6,364 bases of DNA, from contig JAGLRI010000074.1 of assembly GCA_023136395.1 (NCBI GenBank), forward strand, positions 1-6,364. Reading direction: 5' to 3'. The stretch is from Candidatus Bathyarchaeota archaeon (GTDB lineage: Archaea > Thermoproteota > Bathyarchaeia > Bathyarchaeales > Bathyarchaeaceae). Under the pieces are notes generated by a model, which ran no database searches, was not told where the DNA came from, and saw only the letters and a list, made by a program, of their open reading frames with translations. Shown here piece after piece: positions 1-4,993 of the stretch; the stretch's first letter is position 1; each line of letters opens with the position of its first letter. The position numbers and the translations under genes were made by a program.

Positions 1-896
1 TTGGAAACTACAGTGCCAGTTTTTTAACGGAGGCTTATAATCAATTGTCGACAGAAATAAGACCTAAACTAGACCCTGAGGATGAAGAATCTTGGGTGGT
101 TGAGGACGCAGATACTCTGCTAATTCTTTTTCTCATCGACGACGTCCTCAGTCAACTGGTGCCAAGAATTAAAATGATCCTGCAAGACACGAGGGGAATA
201 ATTGTGGGGTCAACTGCCACACTCCTCGCTCTTGGAGACGACACAACTGGCCCCAAAACCTCTAAAGTAGTTGCTAGCCCAAACCCGACAAACGGATTAA
301 GTTTGATAACTTTGACTGCGCAAATTGCTGATCGAACCACTGGTTGGTCAAACATCGCTTCTGCTGAATATTTTATAGAAACCCCTGGTGCTAATGGATC
401 TGGGACACTGATGACTGCAACAGACGGATCCTTCGACTCTCCAACAGAAGAAGTGCGGGCTGAAATAAACGTAGCAACTTGGGGTCTTGGAAATTTCACA
501 TTGTATGTTCACGGCAAAGATGCCTCGGGTAACTGGGGAAACTTAAGTTCAACGGAATTGAAGATAATTGAAACACCTATGATGCATGTTGATGCTATTG
601 ACATGTCATTAGAAACTAGTGGATGGTGGAGGATAAGGACTAGAGCTGTGGCCGTAGTTACCATTGTTGATGGCGGGGCTAACCCGGTTGAAAGCGCAAC
701 TGTATATGGCCACTGGAGCGGAGCGACGAGTGGTGACGATTGGGGAGTTACAGACATCAACGGGCAATTCTCATTCAGGTCTGATTGGATGCGGGGGGGT
801 GGAACATTCACTTTCACAGTAGACGACATCGTCCTCTCTGGGTGGGTATATGATCAGAGCTCAAATGAAGAAACAAGTGATGACATAACTGGGTAA
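1..896 (+). CDS. C-terminal part of a secreted modular protein (Ig-like and carboxypeptidase-regulatory-like domains), 5' partial
   Basis: The frame is open from the window edge (first full codon at 3), giving 297 residues. A TTG at 45 lies 11 bases after GGAGG, but the codons before it read smoothly, so I treat the gene as entering from the left. Counting from codon 3, residues about 1-78 are unassigned and contain a hydrophobic stretch (LLILFLIDDVLSQLVPRI). Residues about 80-187 form an Ig-like beta module (TGPKTSKVVASPNPTNG, then AEYFIETPGANGSGT and TLYVHGKDASGNWG), of a type often appended to extracellular hydrolases. Residues about 192-297 resemble a carboxypeptidase-regulatory-like domain (ESATVYGHWSGATSG, TDINGQFSF, GGTFTFTVDDIVLSGW), commonly seen at the C terminus of secreted peptidases such as the S8 family. 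No catalytic domain is visible, so the enzymatic class is unknown. The protein ends without a membrane helix or sorting-like tail, so it may be released or held non-covalently. Confidence 0.8.
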   Translation, partial: GNYSASFLTEAYNQLSTEIRPKLDPEDEESWVVEDADTLLILFLIDDVLSQLVPRIKMILQDTRGIIVGSTATLLALGDDTTGPKTSKVVASPNPTNGLSLITLTAQIADRTTGWSNIASAEYFIETPGANGSGTLMTATDGSFDSPTEEVRAEINVATWGLGNFTLYVHGKDASGNWGNLSSTELKIIETPMMHVDAIDMSLETSGWWRIRTRAVAVVTIVDGGANPVESATVYGHWSGATSGDDWGVTDINGQFSFRSDWMRGGGTFTFTVDDIVLSGWVYDQSSNEETSDDITG

Positions 897-947
897 CAAT
901 CTCTATGGAGCTTGTGAATCAAGAGTATTAATCTACAATTCATAAGT

Positions 948-955
948 CTTTAAAG
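948..955 (+). promoter_or_regulatory. Candidate TATA box for the 991 winged-helix gene
   Basis: CTTTAAAG is centred about 40 bases before the ATG at 991. A start site 25-27 bases downstream would leave a leader of roughly 13 bases. There is no Shine-Dalgarno before this ATG, which fits a short-leader transcript. The motif is weak (TTTAAA rather than TTTATA). Confidence 0.35.
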
Positions 956-957
956 AT

Positions 958-982
958 TCTTCAAGTTTACAACTCTTCAAGT
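958..982 (+). repeat. Perfect 9-base direct repeat between TATA box and start codon
   Basis: TCTTCAAGT occurs at 958-966 and again at 974-982, a 16-base step. Both copies lie between the candidate TATA box and the ATG of the winged-helix gene at 991. The position is where an archaeal repressor would block polymerase, so this is a candidate operator, possibly for the product of the gene itself. The binding protein is inferred, not shown. Confidence 0.4.
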
Positions 983-990
983 GTCTATTA

Positions 991-1197
991 ATGTCTGTTG
1001 TTGATGATATCTGGCAATGTCTTGATGACGGTGAGTGGCATTCGGCTGCTGATATAGGGAAAAATTTTGTTCTCTCCGTCAACACGGTCCACAGAATCTT
1101 ACATTTTTTATCGAAGTATGATTTTGTTAAACTGGATGAGACGAATCTAAGAGTCAAAACTTGTAACGGTGCTTCAATAATGAGAGACTTAAATTAA
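991..1197 (+). CDS. Small winged-helix DNA-binding protein (paralogue of the 2764 gene)
   Basis: This 68-residue protein is little more than one winged helix-turn-helix. Helix 1 is about residues 3-11 (VVDDIWQCL), followed by a DGEWH turn, helix 2 about 18-24, recognition helix about 29-41 (SVNTVHRILHFLS), and a beta wing about 44-57 (DFVKLDETNLRVKT). It aligns without gaps to the product at 2764-2988, with about 19 of 54 positions identical by hand, including VD, DG-WH, FL and RVK. A role as a local transcription regulator is inferred from the fold. The ATG is taken because the candidate promoter lies just upstream and no earlier in-frame start is supported. The next gene follows after 21 bases with its own Shine-Dalgarno, so the two form an operon. 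I know of no named member of this family. Confidence 0.75.
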   Translation: MSVVDDIWQCLDDGEWHSAADIGKNFVLSVNTVHRILHFLSKYDFVKLDETNLRVKTCNGASIMRDLN

Positions 1198-1206
1198 GAA
1201 TGGATA

Positions 1207-1212
1207 GGTGAT
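1207..1212 (+). promoter_or_regulatory. Shine-Dalgarno GGTGAT for the 1219 gene
   Basis: GGTGAT complements the archaeal 16S rRNA 3' end and sits 6 bases before the ATG at 1219. It is one of the clearer ribosome sites in the window and fixes this start. It also fits an internal cistron of an operon, in contrast to the promoter-proximal genes without such sites. Confidence 0.75.
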
Positions 1213-1218
1213 GGTTGA

Positions 1219-1419
1219 ATGAGTAGAAAAGTAAAGTGTAGATTGTGTGATTCGGAATTTGAAACCCAATACCTACAAGTTAATGGAAGAAAGCTATGCG
1301 TGTGTGCAGATTGTTTGCTTTTGATCTTTGGGGTGGTGAAAGACTCCATGCCAACAGTCCTCGAGGAAGCTTTGGGTGGAATGAATAGAACCATTCCTAA
1401 ATGGCAGATGGCTGCTTAG
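1219..1419 (+). CDS. Small CxxC zinc-ribbon-like protein
   Basis: This 66-residue protein has a first cysteine knuckle at residues 7-10 (KCRLCDSEF) and a second at 29-32 (CADC, with an extra Cys27). That is four well-placed cysteines for one zinc ion. The rest (about 33-66) is a short hydrophobic helix (LLLIFGVV) and a polar tail with no recognised motif. It is the second gene of an operon with the winged-helix gene at 991, so it may act with that regulator or serve as a small nucleic-acid-binding or adaptor protein; this is inferred from context only. The first knuckle shares the pattern K-C-x-x-C-D-x-x-F with the zinc-ribbon protein at 2393-2623, although knuckle spacing and the remaining sequence differ. 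Confidence 0.7.
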   Translation: MSRKVKCRLCDSEFETQYLQVNGRKLCVCADCLLLIFGVVKDSMPTVLEEALGGMNRTIPKWQMAA

Positions 1420-1460
1420 ACGAGAAATTAGCATACTTTTGTAACGGTTCTCCTATTTTA

Positions 1461-1524
1461 TATTAGTAAATTTTATATACTAGTAATCTATACTAGAGTT
1501 AGTATCTGTTACTAAAATTTAGAG
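1461..1524 (+). promoter_or_regulatory. Promoter with clustered TAGTA/TACTA operator-like repeats before the HTH_45-type gene
   Basis: A TATA box (TTTTATATA, 1471-1479) would place transcription near 1500. Around it are several symmetric short sites: palindrome TACTAGTA at 1478-1485, direct repeat TATACTAG at 1476-1483 and 1489-1496 (13-base step), inverted repeat ATACTA-GAGT-TAGTAT at 1490-1505, and CTAAA-A-TTTAG at 1512-1522. The arrangement suggests binding of a dimeric regulator over the promoter, plausibly the product of the following gene. AT-rich sequence raises the chance of small palindromes, but the perfect 6-base arms and the placement are notable. Confidence 0.5.
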
Positions 1525-1567
1525 TTAATATACGCCATCATTAAATTTGGGGGAATCAAACATTTCT

Positions 1568-1843
1568 ATGTTTAAGGGTCAAGAACGGAAGAATAGAGGT
1601 CGGATGGAAATAATTGCTGCAATATTATCAGTAGCAAAGAAGGGTGCTGGAAAAACACAGATTATGTATCGAGCTAATCTCAGTTTTAAGCAACTCCAGA
1701 AGTATATGGATTTTTTGATGAAGAAAGATCTCTTAAGCGTTTTTGAGGGTAATCGGGGGTCACTTTACGAAACTACGTCTAGGGGATATGAGTTTCTCCA
1801 GGACTACAAAAAAATTAAGAATGTTCTCTCTGAATCTATATAA
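1568..1843 (+). CDS. Winged-helix regulator, HTH_45/Sso10a-like
   Basis: The protein has 91 residues from the ATG at 1568. A basic N-terminus (KGQERKNRGR) leads into helix 1 (MEIIAAILSVAKKG), then a helix-turn-helix (GKTQIMYRANLSFKQLQKYMDFL), a two-strand wing (LLSVFEGNRGSLYETTSRG) and a final helix (YEFLQDYKKIKNVLSESI). The order and the wording IMYRANLSFKQLQKY are characteristic of the archaeal HTH_45/Sso10a-like family, whose members commonly dimerise through the last helix and bind double-stranded DNA. A TTG start at 1547 would add seven residues (MGESNIS). I prefer the ATG because a GGGGG tract at 1549-1553 lies upstream of it and family members usually begin shortly before helix 1. The target is unknown; the repeats at 1476-1522 make self-regulation plausible. 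Confidence 0.85.
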   Translation: MFKGQERKNRGRMEIIAAILSVAKKGAGKTQIMYRANLSFKQLQKYMDFLMKKDLLSVFEGNRGSLYETTSRGYEFLQDYKKIKNVLSESI

Positions 1844-1873
1844 GCTGCGCGCCCTCGCCTTAGGTACCTCAAT

Positions 1874-1889
1874 CTACTAAAACTTAGGG
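1874..1889 (+). promoter_or_regulatory. Operator-like CTAA-N3-TTAG element upstream of the 1946 promoter
   Basis: CTACTAAAACTTAGGG matches 13 of 16 bases of TTACTAAAATTTAGAG at 1509-1524, in the promoter of the previous winged-helix gene. Both hold the inverted repeat CTAA-N3-TTAG. Here it abuts the upstream side of the TATA box; at 1509 it lies downstream of the box. A shared binding protein is a reasonable inference. Confidence 0.4.
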
Positions 1890-1890
1890 A

Positions 1891-1901
1891 AAATATAAAA
1901 T
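1891..1901 (+). promoter_or_regulatory. TATA box for the 1946 winged-helix gene
   Basis: AAATATAAAAT is centred about 50 bases before the TTG at 1946 and preceded by a purine-rich stretch that could act as a BRE. Transcription near 1922 would leave a leader of about 24 bases, enough for the AGGAA at 1938-1942. Confidence 0.5.
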
Positions 1902-1945
1902 AGGAGTAAAAAGAATCGTGTTAACAAGAAAGACATTAGGAACGT

Positions 1946-2272
1946 TTGGACGCCTTGATGAACGAAAAACTAGAGCGGTTCTGGAATGTTTTACAGAAAC
2001 CAAAAACCATGGACATCCTTCTTGTTATCGCTGAGGGTAACAAAAAATACACGGAGATCTACAATAACTTAATTGTGATTGGTCGTCTCATAACCATGAC
2101 AACCTTGAAAAGTCGTCTAGACGAGTTGAAGGAAATCAACCTTATCGGAACACAGGTTTATGATAGAGAACGTAATTATGTAAAATATGTAGTTACTCCG
2201 CTTGGATCATTTGTAGCTGAACAAATAAGGATTATTTATAAAAAGGTTGAAGATAGACTCACTGCTGGGTGA
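1946..2272 (+). CDS. Winged-helix transcriptional regulator, HxlR/ArsR-like
   Basis: The protein has 108 residues from TTG 1946, five bases after AGGAA (1938-1942). Alternatives are TTG 1955 and ATG 1958, the latter giving 104 residues. Residues 22-31 (MDILLVIAEG) form the first core helix and 34-43 the second. Residues 50-63 (TMTTLKSRLDELKE) are the recognition helix, with the L-x-x-R-L-x-E-L pattern typical of HxlR-like regulators. A wing follows (IGTQVYDRERNYVKYVVTPLG, about 67-87), ending in the usual Y-x-V-T-x-x-G. The last helix (FVAEQIRIIYKKVEDRL) probably dimerises. No cysteine sensor is present, so ligand or redox sensing through cysteine is unlikely. It lies 102 bases after the previous regulator with its own TATA box and a shared operator-like element, so the two are probably separate but co-controlled units. 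Confidence 0.8.
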   Translation: MDALMNEKLERFWNVLQKPKTMDILLVIAEGNKKYTEIYNNLIVIGRLITMTTLKSRLDELKEINLIGTQVYDRERNYVKYVVTPLGSFVAEQIRIIYKKVEDRLTAG

Positions 2273-2313
2273 ACTTGTCTTCTTTTAGCTTATTTCAAAC
2301 TTTGTGCAAGTTA

Positions 2314-2372
2314 TTTTTGTAGTTAAAGTTCTTTTATTATTGTAAAGCTAGCTAGCTAACTACCTACAAAAA
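2314..2372. terminator. Inverted repeats in the convergent gap, possible bidirectional terminator
   Basis: The 120-base gap lies between converging genes (ends at 2272 and 2393). It contains TTTTTGTAG (2314-2322), complementary to CTACAAAAA (2364-2372), and the alternative pair GTAGTTA (2319-2325) with TAACTAC (2357-2363). A perfect 12-base palindrome AGCTAGCTAGCT sits at 2346-2357. T-rich runs follow the upstream gene (TCTTTTAG, near 2280-2287). The alternative pairings and T-tracts fit transcript ends for both strands. A binding site at the palindrome is also possible. Confidence 0.4.
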
Positions 2373-2392
2373 AGCATAACTGAAAAGTTACC

Positions 2393-2623
2393 TTACTTCC
2401 AATGTTTCCCGCAATAAGGACAAGTTATGGTGTCACGTAAACTAATTTTAAAGTTCGTGCCTTCTTTTCTTAACGAGTCAAGTAAATTACGCCATTGTTC
2501 ACCAAATCGTTCTGCTCGCAGCCTTCTAAGAAATTCCTCACTCGGTAGGACGAAACGTTCATCGCATACAGAACATTTTTTAATTTCATAAGATTTTTCT
2601 TCGCTCATATTACTACCCAACAT
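2393..2623 (-). CDS. Small two-knuckle zinc-ribbon protein
   Basis: This 76-residue protein has CxxC knuckles at residues 17-20 (KCSVCDERF) and 68-71 (CPYCGKHW), separated by a helical basic segment (about 27-53, FLRRLRAERFGEQWRNLLDSL). The fold would bring the chain ends together around one zinc ion. Such proteins are common in archaea and usually of unknown function; nucleic-acid or protein binding is inferred. ATG 2623 is used because a TATA-like TTAATATTTTTAA about 26 bases upstream suits a leaderless transcript. ATG 2608, giving 71 residues, is equally tenable, with the TATAATA near 2629-2636 as its box. It is divergent from the winged-helix gene at 2764, forming a second zinc-ribbon/winged-helix pair like 991-1419. 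Confidence 0.7.
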   Translation of the reverse strand: MLGSNMSEEKSYEIKKCSVCDERFVLPSEEFLRRLRAERFGEQWRNLLDSLRKEGTNFKISLRDTITCPYCGKHWK

Positions 2624-2726
2624 ACATCTATTATAGTTTAGGGTTAAAAATATTAAGGAAAAAGTAACGTAACAATGTCTTAGTATTATCTAATTCTAAA
2701 AAATTATAGAGAAAGGTTTCTCAAAC

Positions 2727-2735
2727 TATATATAA
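2727..2735 (+). promoter_or_regulatory. TATA box for the 2764 winged-helix gene
   Basis: TATATATAA preceded by CAAAC is centred near 2731. It predicts a start site around 2757 and so a near-leaderless transcript for the GTG at 2764 or 2773. It is one of the stronger TATA matches in the window. Confidence 0.6.
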
Positions 2736-2763
2736 CCAAAAAAGAGAATATTGATATTTCGTA

Positions 2764-2988
2764 GTGATTACAGTGATTTATTTGGTGGATAATATATTAA
2801 CCTTGCTAGAGGATGGAAGATGGCACGATTTTATTGAGATTGCTGATAAATTCAAGTTGCCTGAAAGGGATATCGGTTATATTATCAGCTTTCTAACAGA
2901 GTTTGGATTTGCTGATCTGAATAAAGATCAAAATAGAGTGAAAATTAGCATGTCCTTACATAGTTTTTTTCAAATAATTAACACTTAG
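2764..2988 (+). CDS. Small winged-helix DNA-binding protein (paralogue of the 991 gene)
   Basis: The protein has 74 residues from GTG 2764. GTG 2773 matches the paralogue's N-terminus better, and both lie just after the expected transcription start. Helix 1 is about 6-16 (YLVDNILTLLE), followed by the DGRWH turn, helix 2 about 22-29 (DFIEIADKF), recognition helix about 33-46 (PERDIGYIISFLTE), wing about 48-62 and a hydrophobic tail (SLHSFFQIINT). It is the same single-domain type as the 991 product, but diverged to about one third identity, so a duplication is old or both were acquired separately. A role as a local regulator is inferred from the fold. It ends 73 bases from the converging AbrB-PhoU gene with a hairpin between them. 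Confidence 0.75.
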   Translation: MITVIYLVDNILTLLEDGRWHDFIEIADKFKLPERDIGYIISFLTEFGFADLNKDQNRVKISMSLHSFFQIINT

Positions 2989-3001
2989 TTGGGACGAAAC
3001 A

Positions 3002-3029
3002 ACTGGAAAAAATGGTGACATTTTTCAGT
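3002..3029. terminator. Hairpin with GTGA tetraloop between convergent genes
   Basis: ACTGGAAAAAATG (3002-3014) can pair with CATTTTTCAGT (3019-3029) around a GTGA loop, which is of the stable GNRA type. Two bases on the left arm bulge. A T-run (CGTTTTTAAA) follows near 3039. The converging genes end at 2988 and 3062, so the element probably marks the end of one or both transcripts. Confidence 0.45.
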
Positions 3030-3061
3030 AAATCATACGTTTTTAAATTGTTGTGTTAAAC

Positions 3062-4105
3062 TTAGTCGCCATTTTCTATTTTCTTTTCAATCTTACAGAG
3101 TTCGTTGGGTGTTGCCAGACTTCTATTTATTGTTATTTCCGCAATCTCTTTAGAATATCTCGATATCTGCCTCAAACTCCAAATTATTGATCTTAGGGTT
3201 GTGGCGATGCTAACATCAGTTACTTTTGATACTATGTCCCCAGTTAAGGTTCTTTCTTTCTCAACAACCAACTTCGTTGTTTCGATAACATCGTTAGCTA
3301 GTTTTATGTTTCTCTTTATGAGCGCTTCTGCGGTTTTATTTGATATTACTTGAACCATTTCATTCAATTTAGATAACTCTTCCATGACTTCTGAATACGA
3401 TGAGTAATTCGTGTCTTTGATCTGCATTACTTCGCGGGCAATATTCTGTGCGTAATCAGCAATCGCTTCAATATGTTTTGCGATTACCCGATTGCCAACA
3501 ATATTCAGTCTCGGCTTTTCCGTGCCTCTTTGAGTTAAAATTAGTTGCCTTATGATTAACCAATAAATGCGATCTGCTTCCTCCTCCATGCGTAGAACTT
3601 CCTTTGTTAACTCTGGTTTGTTCTCAAAAAGTGAGCGGGTAGCGGTAATCTGCATCGATGAGGCAATTATGTGGAGCCTTCTAATTAAACCATCAACAGG
3701 AAATTTATTTGGGTCAACAAAGCTTTGTATTGTAACCTGATCTGGTGTTTGTTCTACTATGTTGATGCCTGTAAGACGTCGGGTTATATTATGGATCTCT
3801 TCTAAATGCGTGGGCTTCAATTCCTTTTCGGATGTTACTTGAACAGTATCACAGCCTATGACATAGCTTCCAGTAATAATCCTAGTCAGTATATCTGGTT
3901 CGTTGCACAAGTCGGCGTTTACTGTTGATTTTAAAATCTCTTTTTCTTCCTGCTCAATTCCAGGGAATATTGTCAGAGTTCGGTTTTCCTCCCTTTTAAA
4001 AGTGATTATATCTCCTCTTCTCAAGCCAACGTCATTAGCCCAGTCTTTAGGTAAAGAGACCGCTAGTGTTGAATAACCAACCCGCTGAACTTTTCGAGTT
4101 TCCAA
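3062..4105 (-). CDS. AbrB/SpoVT-PhoU domain regulator (phosphate uptake regulator family)
   Basis: The protein has 347 residues from TTG 4105. This start is chosen because GAGG lies eight bases upstream and the product then begins M-E-T-R-K-V-Q, as AbrB-PhoU proteins do. Residues 1-48 are an AbrB/SpoVT swapped-hairpin DNA-binding domain (GYSTLAVSLPKDWA, GLRRGD). Residues about 140-325 are helical PhoU repeats. The first repeat has LRMEEEADRIY at 171-181. The motif HIEAIADYAQNIA at 211-223 is a good E-x-x-x-D metal site. The final repeat has SLRQISRYSKEIAE at 310-323, where the acidic pair is replaced. Family members control phosphate transport genes through metal and PhoB-independent DNA binding in archaea, or bind Pst components. 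No pst genes lie nearby, so its target here is unknown. A potential hydrophobic N-terminal extension to 4183 is rejected. Confidence 0.9.
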   Translation of the reverse strand: METRKVQRVGYSTLAVSLPKDWANDVGLRRGDIITFKREENRTLTIFPGIEQEEKEILKSTVNADLCNEPDILTRIITGSYVIGCDTVQVTSEKELKPTHLEEIHNITRRLTGINIVEQTPDQVTIQSFVDPNKFPVDGLIRRLHIIASSMQITATRSLFENKPELTKEVLRMEEEADRIYWLIIRQLILTQRGTEKPRLNIVGNRVIAKHIEAIADYAQNIAREVMQIKDTNYSSYSEVMEELSKLNEMVQVISNKTAEALIKRNIKLANDVIETTKLVVEKERTLTGDIVSKVTDVSIATTLRSIIWSLRQISRYSKEIAEITINRSLATPNELCKIEKKIENGD

Positions 4106-4113
4106 ACGATACG

Positions 4114-4117
4114 CCTC
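4114..4117 (-). promoter_or_regulatory. Shine-Dalgarno GAGG deciding the TTG start of the AbrB-PhoU gene
   Basis: On the minus strand GAGG precedes TTG 4105 by eight bases. It supports this rare start codon over the ATG 78 bases upstream, which would add a hydrophobic segment foreign to the family. Confidence 0.65.
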
Positions 4118-4153
4118 ATTATATATTAGTATATACCACAATAGAACAAACAG

Positions 4154-4163
4154 CTTATAAAAG
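4154..4163 (-). promoter_or_regulatory. TATA box for the AbrB-PhoU gene
   Basis: On the minus strand CTTTTATAAG is centred about 54 bases before TTG 4105. It predicts transcription near 4132 and a leader of about 27 bases, long enough to include the GAGG site. It lies inside the longer open frame that would start at 4183, which is a further argument against that longer start. Confidence 0.55.
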
Positions 4164-4209
4164 TAAGTGAAATAGAACGTCAAGAATAACTTGAGCGCGT
4201 GCGCATCCT

Positions 4210-4241
4210 GTCAAAACATTGTAAAAACAATTAAATTTGAC
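4210..4241. repeat. Nested inverted repeat in the divergent promoter region
   Basis: The outer arms are GTCAAA (4210-4215) and TTTGAC (4236-4241); the inner arms are ATTGT (4218-4222) and ACAAT (4227-4231) around AAAA. The centres differ by one base. The element is in the 270-base gap between the divergent AbrB-PhoU and archaeosortase-like genes, about 50 bases beyond the AbrB-PhoU TATA box. The rest of this gap shows TATA-like AT-rich sequence near 4319-4357 and no gene. Confidence 0.4.
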
Positions 4242-4350
4242 TTAGGTCTCTCGCTGATGTACTTCCTTCATTTAACTCTGAAATGTAGTATTAGTTAATG
4301 CTAGATAAAAGTTACAAATTTTTTAAATAGAATATTTAGATTAAAAAAGG

Positions 4351-4357
4351 TTATAGA
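4351..4357 (+). promoter_or_regulatory. Possible TATA box for the archaeosortase-like gene
   Basis: TTATAGA is centred about 22 bases before ATG 4376, close to the spacing for a leaderless transcript. An AATATTTAGA at 4331-4340 is an alternative, giving a short leader. No good Shine-Dalgarno precedes the ATG. Confidence 0.35.
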
Positions 4358-4375
4358 TTAACGTGCTGGAACATT

Positions 4376-4876
4376 ATGATAGTTGAGAATTTTGTTGCCT
4401 CAATCGTGTCAAATCTTTTATCGATTGCGGGTTTATCTGCCATTGCAGATGGATGTTTTATTCGCGTGCCTTTCCTCAATCATACTTTTGTTGTAACCTT
4501 ATCGTGCATCGATTTGGTGGGAATATTTATCCAAACCTCCATGTATATCTTTGTGGTGTGGGTTTATGTCGCTGCGAATGGTTTTTCTATAAAACCTCGC
4601 ACTTACTCAGTTCTTGGGCTTATTGGTTTTATTGCTTTTTTCTCCTCAAACATCTTACGGATGTTTACTGAAATATTCCTTTTAGGTAAAGTTTACGTAT
4701 CCACACATCAATATTATCTTCTGCATTGGCAAGCTTTTGAAGAACAAATCGGATTAGGTCTCATGTTTGTCACACTTTCCATCTTATCCGTTCTCTCATA
4801 CCTTTTCTTTAAGCGGAGAATGACTAAACACTTTATTTTTGAGAAACCTAAAAATGAACCACTTGGTTATATTTGA
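4376..4876 (+). CDS. Small exosortase/archaeosortase-like membrane protein
   Basis: This 166-residue, strongly hydrophobic protein has helices at about 3-22, 46-67, 77-104 and 126-146. Enzymes of the exosortase/archaeosortase family are membrane cysteine transpeptidases that cut C-terminal sorting tails of surface proteins and transfer them to a lipid or other anchor. The candidate active residues fall in family order: Cys44 (TLSCIDLVG) just before helix 2, Arg95 (SSNILRMF) at the end of helix 3, and His117 (YYLLHWQAFEEQIG) before helix 4. The N-I-L-R motif is especially typical. Departures are Asp46 where a Gly is usual after the Cys, and the small size, close to the bare core. The basic tail (KRRMTKH) suits the cytoplasmic face. 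It is divergent from the AbrB-PhoU gene and converges on a surface-protein gene, a possible substrate. The assignment rests on motif order and topology, not on a search. Confidence 0.65.
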   Translation: MIVENFVASIVSNLLSIAGLSAIADGCFIRVPFLNHTFVVTLSCIDLVGIFIQTSMYIFVVWVYVAANGFSIKPRTYSVLGLIGFIAFFSSNILRMFTEIFLLGKVYVSTHQYYLLHWQAFEEQIGLGLMFVTLSILSVLSYLFFKRRMTKHFIFEKPKNEPLGYI

Positions 4877-4993
4877 AAAGTTTTTATTATAGTAAACAAT
4901 TTTCCATTAAAGCAAGAGGATACTTCTTAAATTGTTGATCGGAACCTTTGCGAAAGATAAAATGTTGATGGTTTTCACTGTTTTTGCATTTAT

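Noticed and set aside
793..799. Run of seven G suspected as a frameshift or sequencing error
   Set aside because: The frame continues on both sides into the expected GGTFTFTVDD domain pattern, so no shift is needed.
152..829. Two minus-strand open frames inside the first gene
   Set aside because: They lie opposite a frame with clear Ig-like domain motifs, and their products show no motif or start signals.
874..881. GTGATGA resembling a C box of a C/D guide RNA
   Set aside because: It lies inside the coding frame and no matching D box (CTGA) follows at a suitable distance.
933..1394. Minus-strand open frames opposite the winged-helix and zinc-ribbon genes
   Set aside because: The plus-strand frames have recognisable folds and a GGTGAT site; the minus-strand ones have neither.
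3105..3353. Plus-strand open frame inside the AbrB-PhoU gene
   Set aside because: It is the antisense of conserved PhoU helices with no promoter or ribosome site.
4118..4135. TATATACTA shared between the AbrB-PhoU leader and the 1471-1482 promoter
   Set aside because: The match is nine bases of almost pure AT sequence, expected by chance between two TATA-rich regions.
4106..4183. Hydrophobic N-terminal extension of the AbrB-PhoU protein from an ATG at 4183
   Set aside because: It would place a membrane-like segment before a DNA-binding domain and overlaps the TATA box. TTG 4105 has a well-placed GAGG and matches the family N-terminus.
4195..4204. GC-rich palindrome GCGC-GT-GCGC in an AT-rich gap
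   Set aside because: The arms are only four bases and no second copy or flanking signal was found; too weak to call a site.
4453..4671. Second plus-strand frame inside the archaeosortase-like gene
   Set aside because: The other frame carries the Cys-Arg-His pattern and a full membrane topology; this one is a shifted shadow.
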